Notes under the pieces: model-generated
Databases searched by the model: none
What the model was told of the DNA's origin: nothing
What the model saw: only the letters and a program-made list of their open reading frames with translations
Part shown: piece after piece, positions 8,319 to 15,923 of the stretch
Position numbering within the stretch: the stretch's first letter is position 1
How the letters are laid out: each line of letters opens with the position of its first letter
NCBI GenBank assembly: GCA_002424525.1
Contig: DIKJ01000142.1
Span: 12,154 to 35,144, forward strand
Origin: Bacteroidales bacterium UBA5621
GTDB lineage: Bacteria > Bacteroidota > Bacteroidia > Bacteroidales > VadinHA17
DNA: 22,991 nucleotides
Reading direction: 5' to 3'
Translations under genes and position numbers: made by a program

Positions 8319-8996
8319 ATGAATTATCTTGACGATTTTGGCAAATATGCCCGCGATAAGCACGGTATCAGCAGCCTGACACTCCACAGGTACAATTCGA
8401 TATGGAGCAGCTATATCTCACCGACAATCATTGAGGAAAGACAGCTCAATGTTGCTTCAATGGATGTTTTTTCGCGCCTGATGATGGACAGGATAATATT
8501 CCTGGGCCTTCCCATCGACGATTATGTGGCAAATATAATAGAGGCCCAGTTGCTTTATCTCGACTCGTCAGATCCGGGTAAAGACATTCAGATCTATTTC
8601 AACACTCCCGGAGGATCGGTTCATGCCGGCCTCGGAATATATGACACAATGCAATATATTTCTGCCGACATAGCTACCATTTGCACAGGCATGGCAGCAT
8701 CGATGGGGGCTGTTCTTCTTACATCCGGGACAAAAGGGAAACGGTCGGCCCTGAGGCACTCGAGGATCATGATCCATCAACCTATGGGCGGATTCGAAGG
8801 GCAGGCATCAGACATTGAGATACAGGCACGCGAGATAATGAAACTCAAGAAGGAACTGTTTGAGATAATAGCCCTTCACTCCGGTAACACGGTCGAAAAG
8901 GTCGCGAAAGACTCCGACAGGGACCATTGGATGACCTCACAGGAAGCCAAGGAGTATGGCATGATCGATGAGATACTTCAGAAAACGAAACAATAA
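8319..8996 (+). CDS. clpP: ATP-dependent Clp protease proteolytic subunit
   Basis: Serine peptidase that forms the 14-mer degradation chamber fed by ClpX. Counting from the ATG at 8319 (225 residues), the catalytic triad is S128 (GMAASMG), H153 (MIHQP) and D202 (SDRDHWM); NTPGGSV at 95-101 is the conserved strand and oxyanion region. The frame extends nine codons upstream to a TTG at 8292, but that codon lies inside the predicted -7 promoter box, so the ATG is chosen. The N-terminal extension of about 35 residues is typical of a processed propeptide or Bacteroidota leader. clpX follows 17 bases later. Confidence 0.97.
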   Translation: MNYLDDFGKYARDKHGISSLTLHRYNSIWSSYISPTIIEERQLNVASMDVFSRLMMDRIIFLGLPIDDYVANIIEAQLLYLDSSDPGKDIQIYFNTPGGSVHAGLGIYDTMQYISADIATICTGMAASMGAVLLTSGTKGKRSALRHSRIMIHQPMGGFEGQASDIEIQAREIMKLKKELFEIIALHSGNTVEKVAKDSDRDHWMTSQEAKEYGMIDEILQKTKQ

Positions 8997-9013
8997 TTAC
9001 TCAACGATCCTTA

Positions 9014-10228
9014 ATGGATAAGTGTTCATTCTGCGGCAGGACAAAGAGGGAGGCCAACATGCTTATTGCCGGTCTCGACGGTCATATATGTGACCATTGC
9101 ATCGAGCAGGCTTATGGCATTATGAAGGAGGAGCTGGGAGCCAAAAAGGGGCCATCATTTGATACAGTTAACCTTCTTAAGCCGGCTGAGATAAAAAAAT
9201 TCCTCGACCAGTATGTTATTGGTCAGGAGATGGCGAAAAAGATCATCTCCGTTGCTGTTTATAACCACTACAAGCGGCTGATGCAGAAGCCCGACAGCGA
9301 TGATATCGAAATAGAAAAATCGAATATTATCCTTGTAGGGGAAACGGGTACGGGAAAAACCCTGCTGGCCCGGACTGTCGCCAAAATGCTCCATGTTCCC
9401 TTTACCATTGTCGATGCCACCGTACTTACTGAAGCAGGTTATGTGGGAGAAGATATTGAAAGCCTTCTGACAAGGCTGCTTCAGAATGCCGATTATGACG
9501 TCAAGGCAGCTGAAAAAGGTATAGTCTTCATCGACGAGATCGACAAGATTGCACGTAAAGGGGATAACCCATCGATAACCCGCGATGTATCTGGTGAGGG
9601 TGTTCAGCAGGGACTGCTGAAACTTCTTGAAGGATCGATAGTCAATGTTCCGCCGCAGGGCGGAAGAAAGCATCCTGAACAGAAAATGATACCTGTCGAC
9701 ACGAAAAATGTCCTCTTTATTTGCGGAGGAGCATTCGAAGGGATAGAAAAGACTATCGCACGCAGGCTCAACACACAGGTTATCGGATTCGGGGCATCAA
9801 AGGCAAGGGAGAGGGTGGATAAGGACAATCTCCTGCAATACATCGCACCCCAGGATCTGAGGGCGTACGGACTGATACCCGAAATTGTCGGACGACTGCC
9901 TGTACTGACACATCTGAACCCTCTCAGCAGAAAAGCGCTCAGGGAAATACTCACCGAACCTAAAAATGCCCTGGTTAAGCAGTATATCAAGTTGTTCAGA
10001 ATGGATAATATCGAGCTCACCTTCGATGAAGATGTTCTCGATTACATTGTCGACAAGGCCATTGAGTTCAAACTGGGAGCCAGGGGATTAAGGGCTATCT
10101 GTGAGGCGGTCATGCTCGACGCCATGTTCGAGATGCCGTCGGCAGACACGCGTGAGCTTCTTATTACGAAGGATTACGCTGTTCACAAGCTTGCAAGGAT
10201 CGACATGAAGATCCTGAAGGTATCCTGA
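9014..10228 (+). CDS. clpX: ATP-dependent Clp protease ATP-binding subunit ClpX
   Basis: AAA+ unfoldase that recognises tagged substrates and threads them into ClpP. The N-terminal zinc domain has C4, C7, C26 and C29. Then come Walker A GETGTGKT at 109-116, the GYVG pore loop at 142-145, Walker B VFIDEID at 171-177, the RKH loop at 218-220, and the IGF tripeptide at 257-259 that docks on ClpP. All ClpXP interaction elements are thus intact. At 404 residues it is close to the E. coli length. The gene ends 13 bases before the convergent folA stop. Confidence 0.98.
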   Translation: MDKCSFCGRTKREANMLIAGLDGHICDHCIEQAYGIMKEELGAKKGPSFDTVNLLKPAEIKKFLDQYVIGQEMAKKIISVAVYNHYKRLMQKPDSDDIEIEKSNIILVGETGTGKTLLARTVAKMLHVPFTIVDATVLTEAGYVGEDIESLLTRLLQNADYDVKAAEKGIVFIDEIDKIARKGDNPSITRDVSGEGVQQGLLKLLEGSIVNVPPQGGRKHPEQKMIPVDTKNVLFICGGAFEGIEKTIARRLNTQVIGFGASKARERVDKDNLLQYIAPQDLRAYGLIPEIVGRLPVLTHLNPLSRKALREILTEPKNALVKQYIKLFRMDNIELTFDEDVLDYIVDKAIEFKLGARGLRAICEAVMLDAMFEMPSADTRELLITKDYAVHKLARIDMKILKVS

Positions 10229-10241
10229 GAATTCCGGCAGT

Positions 10242-10748
10242 TCACTGCGCCCGGCGGACTCCTGTCCTCTTTCTTTCGTAAACAACATAAGAATATGGGA
10301 TCCCGTCATCTTCCAGCTGAAAATCCTCTCTTTCAATAACCTTCCATTTTCTCATATCGATTTCCGGAAACCAGACGTCGGCCGGGAGCTTCCTGTGAAC
10401 GTGGGTAATATAGAGCCGGTCGGCAAGCGAAAGGAACTGCCGGTAAACCGTGCCGCCACCAATGACAAATATCTCATCGTCCCTGCCACATTTCGCCAGT
10501 GCATCCTCTATTGAATAAGCCGTTTCGGAGCAATCGATACACTCCCCGGGAATATCTGTAAGCACTATGTTCCTTCGGCCCGGGAGAGGTTTTCTTGGCA
10601 ACGACTCCCAGGTCCTTTTCCCCATGATCACCGTTTTTCCGTAAGTGAGCCTTTTAAACCTCCTCAGGTCCTCCGGGATGTGCCATAAAAGCTCATTATC
10701 CTTCCCGATTCCCCGATCCTCAGCAATTGCCACAATAATTGAAATCAT
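10242..10748 (-). CDS. folA: Dihydrofolate reductase
   Basis: Reduces dihydrofolate to tetrahydrofolate with NADPH, regenerating the cofactor oxidised by ThyA. The N-terminal IVAIAEDRGIG segment, W22 and catalytic D27 (LLWHIPEDL) fall at the same numbers as in E. coli DHFR. GKTVIMGKRTWESL (NADPH/folate site) and VIGGGTVYRQFL (the GG nucleotide-binding turn) are also present. It has 168 residues. It is the last gene of a bfn-thyA-folA operon, starting 11 bases after thyA stops. Confidence 0.97.
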   Translation of the reverse strand: MISIIVAIAEDRGIGKDNELLWHIPEDLRRFKRLTYGKTVIMGKRTWESLPRKPLPGRRNIVLTDIPGECIDCSETAYSIEDALAKCGRDDEIFVIGGGTVYRQFLSLADRLYITHVHRKLPADVWFPEIDMRKWKVIEREDFQLEDDGIPYSYVVYERKRTGVRRAQ

Positions 10749-10759
10749 ACAGAATATAT

Positions 10760-11554
10760 TTATACGGAAATTTCTCCCTTAATATGAGGATGGGCTGTAT
10801 AATCAGCAAGGGTAAGATCCTCAAATCTGAATTTAAGAATATCGGTTACCTCCGGATTGATCTTCATTACCGGAAGATCATAAGGTTCTCTGGTCAGCTG
10901 GATCTTAACCTGTCCGACATGGTTAAGGTAGATATGCGCATCGCCGAGAGTATGTACAAATTCCCCCGGTTTCAGTCCGGCAACCTGCGCAACCATGAGT
11001 GTCAGCAACGCATAGGATGCAATATTGAAAGGCACTCCAAGGAAAATATCACAGCTTCGCTGGTAAAGCTGACAGGATAATCTTCCGTCAGCAACATAGA
11101 ACTGAAACAGCACATGACACGGGGGCAGTGCCATTTTATCCAGTTCTCCGACATTCCAGGCACAGACTATATGACGTCTCGAATCAGGTGATCCTTTAAT
11201 GGATTCTATTACGCCGGTCAGCTGGTCGATCTTTCTCCCGTCTGCCGCCGGCCATGAGCGCCACTGGTATCCGTAGACAGGACCGAGGTTGCCCTCCCCG
11301 TCGGCCCACTCGTTCCATATCTTAACCCCGTTGTCTTTAAGATATTTTATGTTCGTATCGCCTGATATGAACCAGAGCAATTCGTGAATTATTGAGCCGA
11401 CATGAAGCTTCTTGGTGGTCAGAAGCGGAAACCCCTTTTCAAGATCAAATCTCATCTGGTATCCGAAAACGCTCAGAGTGCCCGTGCCTGTCCTGTCTTT
11501 CTTTTCGGTTCCCGTTTTCAGCACATGATCAAGAAGTTCGAGGTATTGCTTCAT
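10760..11554 (-). CDS. thyA: Thymidylate synthase ThyA
   Basis: Converts dUMP plus methylene-tetrahydrofolate to dTMP plus dihydrofolate. The catalytic nucleophile is C146 in LPPCH, exactly the E. coli position, and the length of 264 residues is also identical. R126-R127 (SRRH) bind phosphate, [14 protein letters not shown] holds the dUMP-binding region, and the C-terminal residues KGEISV are in family form. This is the folate-dependent ThyA, not flavin-dependent ThyX, consistent with the dihydrofolate reductase gene beside it. It begins five bases after the bfn stop, indicating translational or transcriptional coupling. Confidence 0.98.
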   Translation of the reverse strand: MKQYLELLDHVLKTGTEKKDRTGTGTLSVFGYQMRFDLEKGFPLLTTKKLHVGSIIHELLWFISGDTNIKYLKDNGVKIWNEWADGEGNLGPVYGYQWRSWPAADGRKIDQLTGVIESIKGSPDSRRHIVCAWNVGELDKMALPPCHVLFQFYVADGRLSCQLYQRSCDIFLGVPFNIASYALLTLMVAQVAGLKPGEFVHTLGDAHIYLNHVGQVKIQLTREPYDLPVMKINPEVTDILKFRFEDLTLADYTAHPHIKGEISV

Positions 11555-11559
11555 TGTTG

Positions 11560-12156
11560 TCAGGCCATTCTTTTCTTCCTCTTGTCAATCTCATCCCTGA
11601 TGGCTGCAGCTTTTTCGTAATCCTCGGTACTTACCGCTTCATCTATCATTTTGTAAAGCTCTTCGTCAGAAAAAGAATCAAAACCTGAACTGTCCGGGTC
11701 CGTCATTTTATCGGCATCGTCTGATGTACCTGCCCCGCCCTCTGTTGTTGTGATGGTTATGCCTGCCTTTTCGAGGATCTCTTCTGTAGTATATATCGGG
11801 CATCCGAATCTGAGAGCCAGTGCGACTGCATCAGAGGTGCGGCTGTCGATCGAATATTCCTTATCGCCGTTGGTGCAGACAAGCCTTGAAAAGAAGACTC
11901 CCTCTTCCAGCTTGTATATGTAGACCTCAATTAAAGAGATATTGAACTCATCTGCAAAACTTTTAAAGAGATCGTGCGTCAGAGGACGGGGAGGCTCAAG
12001 GTTCTCCAGCCTGATCACGATAGCCTGTGCTTCAAACCCGCCTATGATAATAGGGATCCGCCGCTCTCCGTTCTCTTCAATCAATATCAATGCATAGGCT
12101 CCTGACTGAGTCTGGCTGTAGGATATACCCAGTACCTTAAGCTTAACTCTGTTCAT
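11560..12156 (-). CDS. Bifunctional nuclease (BFN/DUF151) protein with C-terminal UVR motif
   Basis: Residues 1-130 form the BFN/DUF151 domain, recognised by [15 protein letters not shown] (32-46), the conserved PRPLTHDL (57-64) and [16 protein letters not shown] (102-117). Family members from plants have shown RNase and DNase activity; the bacterial role is poorly known. A Gly/Thr/Asp-rich linker (about 135-162) leads to a UVR motif (about 165-195, [20 protein letters not shown]), the helical hairpin found in UvrB and UvrC that mediates protein contacts. This architecture is common in Bacteroidota. It is first in the operon with thyA and folA. A -7 box TATATTTG lies at 12205-12212 on the minus strand, giving a leader of about 40 bases. 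Confidence 0.9.
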   Translation of the reverse strand: MNRVKLKVLGISYSQTQSGAYALILIEENGERRIPIIIGGFEAQAIVIRLENLEPPRPLTHDLFKSFADEFNISLIEVYIYKLEEGVFFSRLVCTNGDKEYSIDSRTSDAVALALRFGCPIYTTEEILEKAGITITTTEGGAGTSDDADKMTDPDSSGFDSFSDEELYKMIDEAVSTEDYEKAAAIRDEIDKRKKRMA

Positions 12157-12204
12157 GTCAACTGTTTATGCCTCTGATAAATAATCTCTTAAACTTGTAT
12201 CCAA

Positions 12205-12212
12205 CAAATATA
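12205..12212 (-). promoter_or_regulatory. -7 box of the bfn-thyA-folA promoter
   Basis: Read on the minus strand this is TATATTTG, a full TAnnTTTG match about 49 bases upstream of the bfn ATG. No clear -33 TTTG was found at the expected distance, so the call is tentative. Confidence 0.45.
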
Positions 12213-12286
12213 AAGATTATAGGTTTAAGACAGCATAAAAGAAACGATTTTTTTAGAGTCGGATAAAATCGCAGTTATATAATCAG

Positions 12287-12366
12287 GTGCGACGGGACGA
12301 CGGGAAGACGGTGCGACGGGACTAAGGGGCGACGGTGCTACGGAACGACGGGGCGATGGTAAGGCG
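12287..12366. repeat. Octamer tandem array, consensus about GKRCGACG, ten units
   Basis: Ten consecutive 8-base units, each beginning and ending with G: GTGCGACG, GGACGACG, GGAAGACG, GTGCGACG, GGACTAAG, GGGCGACG, GTGCTACG, GAACGACG, GGGCGATG, GTAAGGCG. The phase is kept without indels over 80 bases although units vary. It sits between the divergent bfn and rplU promoters, about 50 bases upstream of the rplU -33 element. It is GC-rich inside an otherwise AT-rich spacer. Confidence 0.85.
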
Positions 12367-12414
12367 GTTCCCGAACCGGAAGGTACGGAGTTGAGAAAAA
12401 AATCAGGAGATGGG

Positions 12415-12444
12415 TTTGTAAATAATCGAATTTGTATATCTTTG
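12415..12444 (+). promoter_or_regulatory. Promoter of rplU-rpmA
   Basis: TTTG at 12415-12418 and TATCTTTG at 12437-12444, 18 bases apart, match the Bacteroidota -33/-7 consensus. The predicted start near 12451 gives an untranslated leader of about 86 bases before rplU, long enough for translational autoregulation. Confidence 0.75.
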
Positions 12445-12536
12445 CAATCCGAATTTGAATAAAATCCGGCGGGGCAGAATAAAGATATATTTCAACGCAA
12501 TATACGCCTCACGGAGTAACTTAAAAACAGATTATA

Positions 12537-13166
12537 ATGTACGCAATCGTAGAAATTGCAGGTCAGCAGTTTAAGGTGGAAGAGGGCAGAAAAATATTCG
12601 TTCACCGGCTTGAGGCTGAGACCGGAAAGGATCTTGAATTTGACAGGGTACTCCTTACTGAGGATAATGACAAGATAATGATAGGAGAACCCTTCATAAA
12701 AGACATAGTTGTTGAAGGCCGGGTATTGGATCATGTGAGGGGTGACAAGGTTATTGTTTTCAAGAAGAAAAGGAGAAAAGGATACAGGGTTAAAAACGGT
12801 CACAGGCAGAACTTCACTCAGATTGAAATAGTGCGGATCGGACAGAGAGGTGACGGCCCCAAAACCGTTCCTGAGAAAGCTGTTGAAGTAAAAGCGGAAG
12901 CTGAAAAGAGTGAAGAGACAGTTATTGAGACCAAGACTGCCGTGAAAAAAACAGCGGTTAATAAGACGGCAGAGAAAAAGACGGCGGAGAAGAAGGTTGA
13001 AGGGAAAAAGGAAGTGAAGGGAGAAGCCCCGGCTGAAAAAACGGCTGCCGGAAAAACGACCGGAAAGAAAACAGCTGTCACCAAGAGTACAGAAAAAAAG
13101 AGTGCGGAAAAGAAGCCTGCAGTAAAAAAGCCATCAGCCAAAAAATCAACTGAAGGAAATAATTAA
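12537..13166 (+). CDS. rplU: 50S ribosomal protein L21 with long basic C-terminal tail
   Basis: Large-subunit protein that binds 23S rRNA. Residues 1-102 are a complete L21 (MYAIVEIAGQQFKVEEG at the start, then KKKRRKGYRVKNGHRQ at 77-91 and IEIVRIG). Unlike the usual protein of about 103 residues, it continues for roughly 107 more residues of low complexity: about a quarter Lys, with Ala, Thr and Glu, in loose KKTA, AEKK and KKPA repeats. The tail is in frame, ends at a normal stop and resembles histone H1-like or AlgP-like basic tails. rpmA follows 37 bases later, the usual rplU-rpmA pairing. Confidence 0.96.
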   Translation: MYAIVEIAGQQFKVEEGRKIFVHRLEAETGKDLEFDRVLLTEDNDKIMIGEPFIKDIVVEGRVLDHVRGDKVIVFKKKRRKGYRVKNGHRQNFTQIEIVRIGQRGDGPKTVPEKAVEVKAEAEKSEETVIETKTAVKKTAVNKTAEKKTAEKKVEGKKEVKGEAPAEKTAAGKTTGKKTAVTKSTEKKSAEKKPAVKKPSAKKSTEGNN

Positions 13167-13203
13167 CTGCTGTTACAGAAATAACATCTAAATATTAAGA
13201 ATT

Positions 13204-13464
13204 ATGGCACACAAGAAAGGAGCAGGCAGTTCACGTAACGGCCGGGATTCCCAGAGTAAACGGCTGGGTGTAAAACTCTTCGGCGGCCAGGTTGTCAAAG
13301 CTGGCAATATCCTTGTTCGCCAGAGAGGAACAAAACATAATGCGGGATCGAACGTTGGCATTGGCAGGGACCATACCCTTTTTGCCCTTATCGACGGAGA
13401 AGTTGAATTCTCGAGAAAAAAGGACAACAAAACATTCGTATCCATTAAACCGGTAACTCAGTAA
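13204..13464 (+). CDS. rpmA: 50S ribosomal protein L27
   Basis: Large-subunit protein whose N-terminus reaches toward the peptidyl-transferase centre. It starts directly with [16 protein letters not shown], the mature-form N-terminus, with no Firmicutes-type cleavable extension. [21 protein letters not shown] and [10 protein letters not shown] are the conserved core; 86 residues is the normal length. It is second in the rplU-rpmA operon and followed by a clear intrinsic terminator. Confidence 0.98.
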   Translation: MAHKKGAGSSRNGRDSQSKRLGVKLFGGQVVKAGNILVRQRGTKHNAGSNVGIGRDHTLFALIDGEVEFSRKKDNKTFVSIKPVTQ

Positions 13465-13540
13465 AGGATACCTGAAGATAATGCTCCTGTAATTCTTTGA
13501 AGGCACAAAGGAATTTCCGGGAGTTTTTAATAATTTTGCG

Positions 13541-13563
13541 GCAGGCTCAGGCCTGCTTTTTTT
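13541..13563 (+). terminator. Intrinsic terminator after rplU-rpmA
   Basis: GCAGGC (13541-13546), loop TCAG, GCCTGC (13551-13556), followed by seven T. A perfect six-pair GC-rich stem plus a T tract is a textbook rho-independent terminator, 76 bases after the rpmA stop. A TAATTTTG (13531-13538) that could be a -7 box for serS lies just upstream, but no -33 element was found at the right distance. Confidence 0.9.
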
Positions 13564-13581
13564 ATTAATAATTAACCTGCC

Positions 13582-14856
13582 ATGCTGACGATTAATCTGA
13601 TCCGTGAAAAAAAAGATTTTGTTATTGAAAGGCTTAAGGTAAAGAATTTCGATGCGGGAGAGATTGTGGAAAAAATCATTCTGCTCGATTCTTCACGCCG
13701 GGAATTGCAGACCGGAACCGACTCTCTCCAGAGCGAGATGAACCAGATATCCAGAAAGATAGGAGCAATGATGAAGGATAATCCGGTGTCCGGTGCAGAT
13801 GAGGCGAGAGCAAAAACCCATTTACTTAAGGAAGAGATAAGAAGTCTCTCAGAGAAGCTCGCGGCTGTTGAGGATGCGCTCAGGGAAGAGATAATCAGTC
13901 TGCCTAATCTCCCTCATGAATCTGTTCCTGCAGGACGCGGAGCAGATGATAATCTCATTGTCAGGGATGGCGGTGTGATGATGGAAATACCTTCTGATGC
14001 CCTCCCCCACTGGGATCTGATAAGGAAATATGACATAATCGATTTTGAGCTTGGAATAAAGCTTACCGGAGCAGGATTCCCGGTTTATAAAGGGAAGGGG
14101 GCAAAGCTCGAAAGAGCGCTTATCAGCTATTTCCTCGACCAGGCCGTTAAGGCTGGCTATACCGAAATCCTTCCTCCGGTGGTTGTCAACGAGGCTTCAG
14201 GTTTCGGGACAGGTCAGCTTCCCGATAAGGAAGGACAGATGTATCACATCGGGGCAGATAACCTCTATCTGATCCCGACCGCTGAAGTTCCCGTCACAAA
14301 TATCTACAGGGACGTGATCCTGAATGCTGATAACCTGCCTGTTAAAAACGTTGCCTACACTCCATGCTTCAGGCGCGAAGCCGGATCGTGGGGTGCCCAC
14401 GTGAGAGGACTGAACAGACTGCATCAGTTTGATAAGGTTGAGATAGTGCAGATCACCCATCCCGGCCACTCCTATGAAGCCCTCGAAGAGATGGTAACTC
14501 ATGTTGAGGGACTGGTTTCATCCCTCGGCCTGCCGTACAGGATTGTAAGACTTTGTGGCGGAGACATGTCCTTCACCTCCGCCCTTACCTACGATTTTGA
14601 GGTCTGGTCGGCGGCTCAGAAGAAATGGCTTGAAGTAAGCTCAGTATCCAATTTCGAGTCGTTCCAGGCCAACCGGCTTAAGTGCAGGTTCAGGGAGAAA
14701 GGGGATAAACATACCCGTCTTGCACACACCCTTAACGGCAGCGCTCTTGCCCTGCCGCGCATAGTTGCAGCCCTTCTGGAAAATTACCAGACCGGCTCAG
14801 GTATAGTGATCCCGGACGTACTTATCCCCTACACAGGATTTAAAATAATTACCTGA
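13582..14856 (+). CDS. serS: Seryl-tRNA synthetase
   Basis: Class II synthetase charging tRNA-Ser (and tRNA-Sec where present). The N-terminal antiparallel coiled-coil arm that holds the long variable arm of tRNA-Ser spans about residues 28-107. The catalytic part has TAEV (233-236, serine site), motif 2 FRREAGSWG with R264-R265 and E266, and motif 3 in GSALALPRIVAALLENYQ near the C-terminus. It has 424 residues, normal for bacteria. The ATG at 13582 gives the usual MLTINLIREKKDFV start. It stands alone between the rpmA terminator and a repeat-rich spacer. Confidence 0.98.
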   Translation: MLTINLIREKKDFVIERLKVKNFDAGEIVEKIILLDSSRRELQTGTDSLQSEMNQISRKIGAMMKDNPVSGADEARAKTHLLKEEIRSLSEKLAAVEDALREEIISLPNLPHESVPAGRGADDNLIVRDGGVMMEIPSDALPHWDLIRKYDIIDFELGIKLTGAGFPVYKGKGAKLERALISYFLDQAVKAGYTEILPPVVVNEASGFGTGQLPDKEGQMYHIGADNLYLIPTAEVPVTNIYRDVILNADNLPVKNVAYTPCFRREAGSWGAHVRGLNRLHQFDKVEIVQITHPGHSYEALEEMVTHVEGLVSSLGLPYRIVRLCGGDMSFTSALTYDFEVWSAAQKKWLEVSSVSNFESFQANRLKCRFREKGDKHTRLAHTLNGSALALPRIVAALLENYQTGSGIVIPDVLIPYTGFKIIT

Positions 14857-14877
14857 CCCTCTTATTCCCAGTCTTCT

Positions 14878-14895
14878 CCCCCCTTTCAAGGGGGG
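14878..14895. other. C6/G6 hairpin downstream of serS
   Basis: CCCCCCTT (14878-14885) and AAGGGGGG (14888-14895) are a perfect inverted repeat around TC, realistically seven pairs with a four-base loop. It begins 21 bases after the serS stop. There is no T tract after it, so if it ends transcription it is not a standard intrinsic terminator. Its G side is shared with a G-quadruplex motif and runs straight into the heptamer array. Confidence 0.6.
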
Positions 14896-14896
14896 G

Positions 14897-14966
14897 CAGG
14901 GAGCAGGGAGCAGGGAGCGGAGAGCGGAGAGCGGAGAGCGTAGAGCGGAGAGCGGAGAGCGTAGAT
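14897..14966. repeat. Heptamer tandem array, CAGGGAG/CGGAGAG, ten units
   Basis: Ten uninterrupted 7-base units: CAGGGAG three times, CGGAGAG three times, CGTAGAG, CGGAGAG twice, CGTAGAT. The last six units are two copies of a three-unit block (two CGGAGAG plus one CGTAGA), a higher-order 21-base period that suggests growth by block duplication. It fills half of the 143-base gap between serS and the transporter gene. No promoter was identified in the 33 bases left before that gene. Confidence 0.9.
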
Positions 14967-14999
14967 CCATTCAATCGTAACTATATGACAATCGGATAA

Positions 15000-15890
15000 A
15001 TGAACCGGACCCGACAATCTTACATATACGCTTTGCTGGCGATATTCTTCTGGTCAACCATACCTACCACCTTCAAGCTGGGGCTGGAAGAAATTGACAT
15101 ATTGCCGATGCTAGCCATCGCCTCTGTTGCCTCCACCATTGCCCTGCTGATAATCCTTTTAATGCAGGGGAAACTGCATCTTGTCAGGGCCACAACGCGA
15201 AGAGATATCCTGAACTCCGCAATGCTCGGGTTCCTCAACCCCTTCCTCTATTATGTTATCCTTCTGAATGCTTACAAACTCCTGCCGGCACAGGTTGCCC
15301 AGCCCCTCAATATGATATGGCCCATAATCCTTGTTTTCCTTTCCGTGCCAATACTTGGCCAGAAGATCGGGATAAAGAGCTTTGTTGCCCTCTTCATCAG
15401 TTTTGCAGGTGTTTTTGTCATATCCACCCAGGGTAAAATCTTAAATCCGGGGCAATCCGACATTAAAGGGGTAATATTTGCCACAGGCAGTTCAGTTTTC
15501 TGGGCTTTATATTTCATTTTTAACGTCAGGGATAAGAGAGACGAAGCTGTAAAACTGTTTGTGAACTTCCTGTTCGGCTCTGCTTACCTGATCGCCGCCC
15601 TGGTAATTACAGGCTCATGGCCCGAACATCTGGGACTTAAAGGATCCATCGCATCGGTTTACGTCGGCTTCTTTGAAATGGGAATTACTTTTTACTTCTG
15701 GCTAAAGGCTCTGCAGTTAGCCGTCACTACCGACAAGGTAAGCAATCTGGTCTATCTCGGACCTTTCCTTTCACTTGTTTTTGTACACTTTATTCTCCAC
15801 GAACCCGTTTATTATACAACTCCGGCAGGATTATTGCTGATAATCTCCGGGATATTGTTCCAGAACATAAACAATAAAACACGTCAATGA
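15000..15890 (+). CDS. EamA/DMT-family membrane transporter
   Basis: Inner-membrane permease of the drug/metabolite transporter superfamily; substrates in this family include amino acids, metabolites and drugs, and none can be assigned here. The 296 residues hold about ten hydrophobic helices in two EamA repeats (about residues 8-143 and 155-290). The first begins ALLAIFFWSTIPTTFKLGLE, and an APQ-like LLPAQVAQPLNMIWP segment and the GVFVIS and LLLIISGILF helix ends are typical. It starts at an ATG 33 bases after the heptamer array. The S41 protease gene follows 33 bases later, so the two may be cotranscribed, without an obvious functional link. Confidence 0.9.
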   Translation: MNRTRQSYIYALLAIFFWSTIPTTFKLGLEEIDILPMLAIASVASTIALLIILLMQGKLHLVRATTRRDILNSAMLGFLNPFLYYVILLNAYKLLPAQVAQPLNMIWPIILVFLSVPILGQKIGIKSFVALFISFAGVFVISTQGKILNPGQSDIKGVIFATGSSVFWALYFIFNVRDKRDEAVKLFVNFLFGSAYLIAALVITGSWPEHLGLKGSIASVYVGFFEMGITFYFWLKALQLAVTTDKVSNLVYLGPFLSLVFVHFILHEPVYYTTPAGLLLIISGILFQNINNKTRQ

Positions 15891-15923
15891 TTTTTTTGAA
15901 ATAATTTAACCGGGAATAGATTT

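Larger units (their letters stand above)
12157..12536. other. Divergent intergenic region between bfn and rplU
   Basis: This 380-base gap holds no credible ORF. From left to right: the leftward bfn promoter (-7 box at 12205-12212), an AT-rich stretch to about 12285, a GC-rich octamer repeat array (12287-12366), a small inverted repeat CGGTTC-CC-GAACCG (12365-12378), the rightward rplU promoter (12415-12444), and an rplU leader of about 86 bases. The leader contains a GGCG/CGCC pair that could close a hairpin, but no known ribosomal-protein leader was recognised. Confidence 0.7.

Noticed and set aside
10229..10241. Terminator between clpX and folA
   Set aside because: Only a bulged CCGGCAG/CTGCGCCCGG pairing without a T tract is present, mostly inside folA; not convincing.
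12287..14966. Repeat arrays as possible CRISPR loci
   Set aside because: Units are 7-8 bases with no unique spacers, and no cas gene is present.
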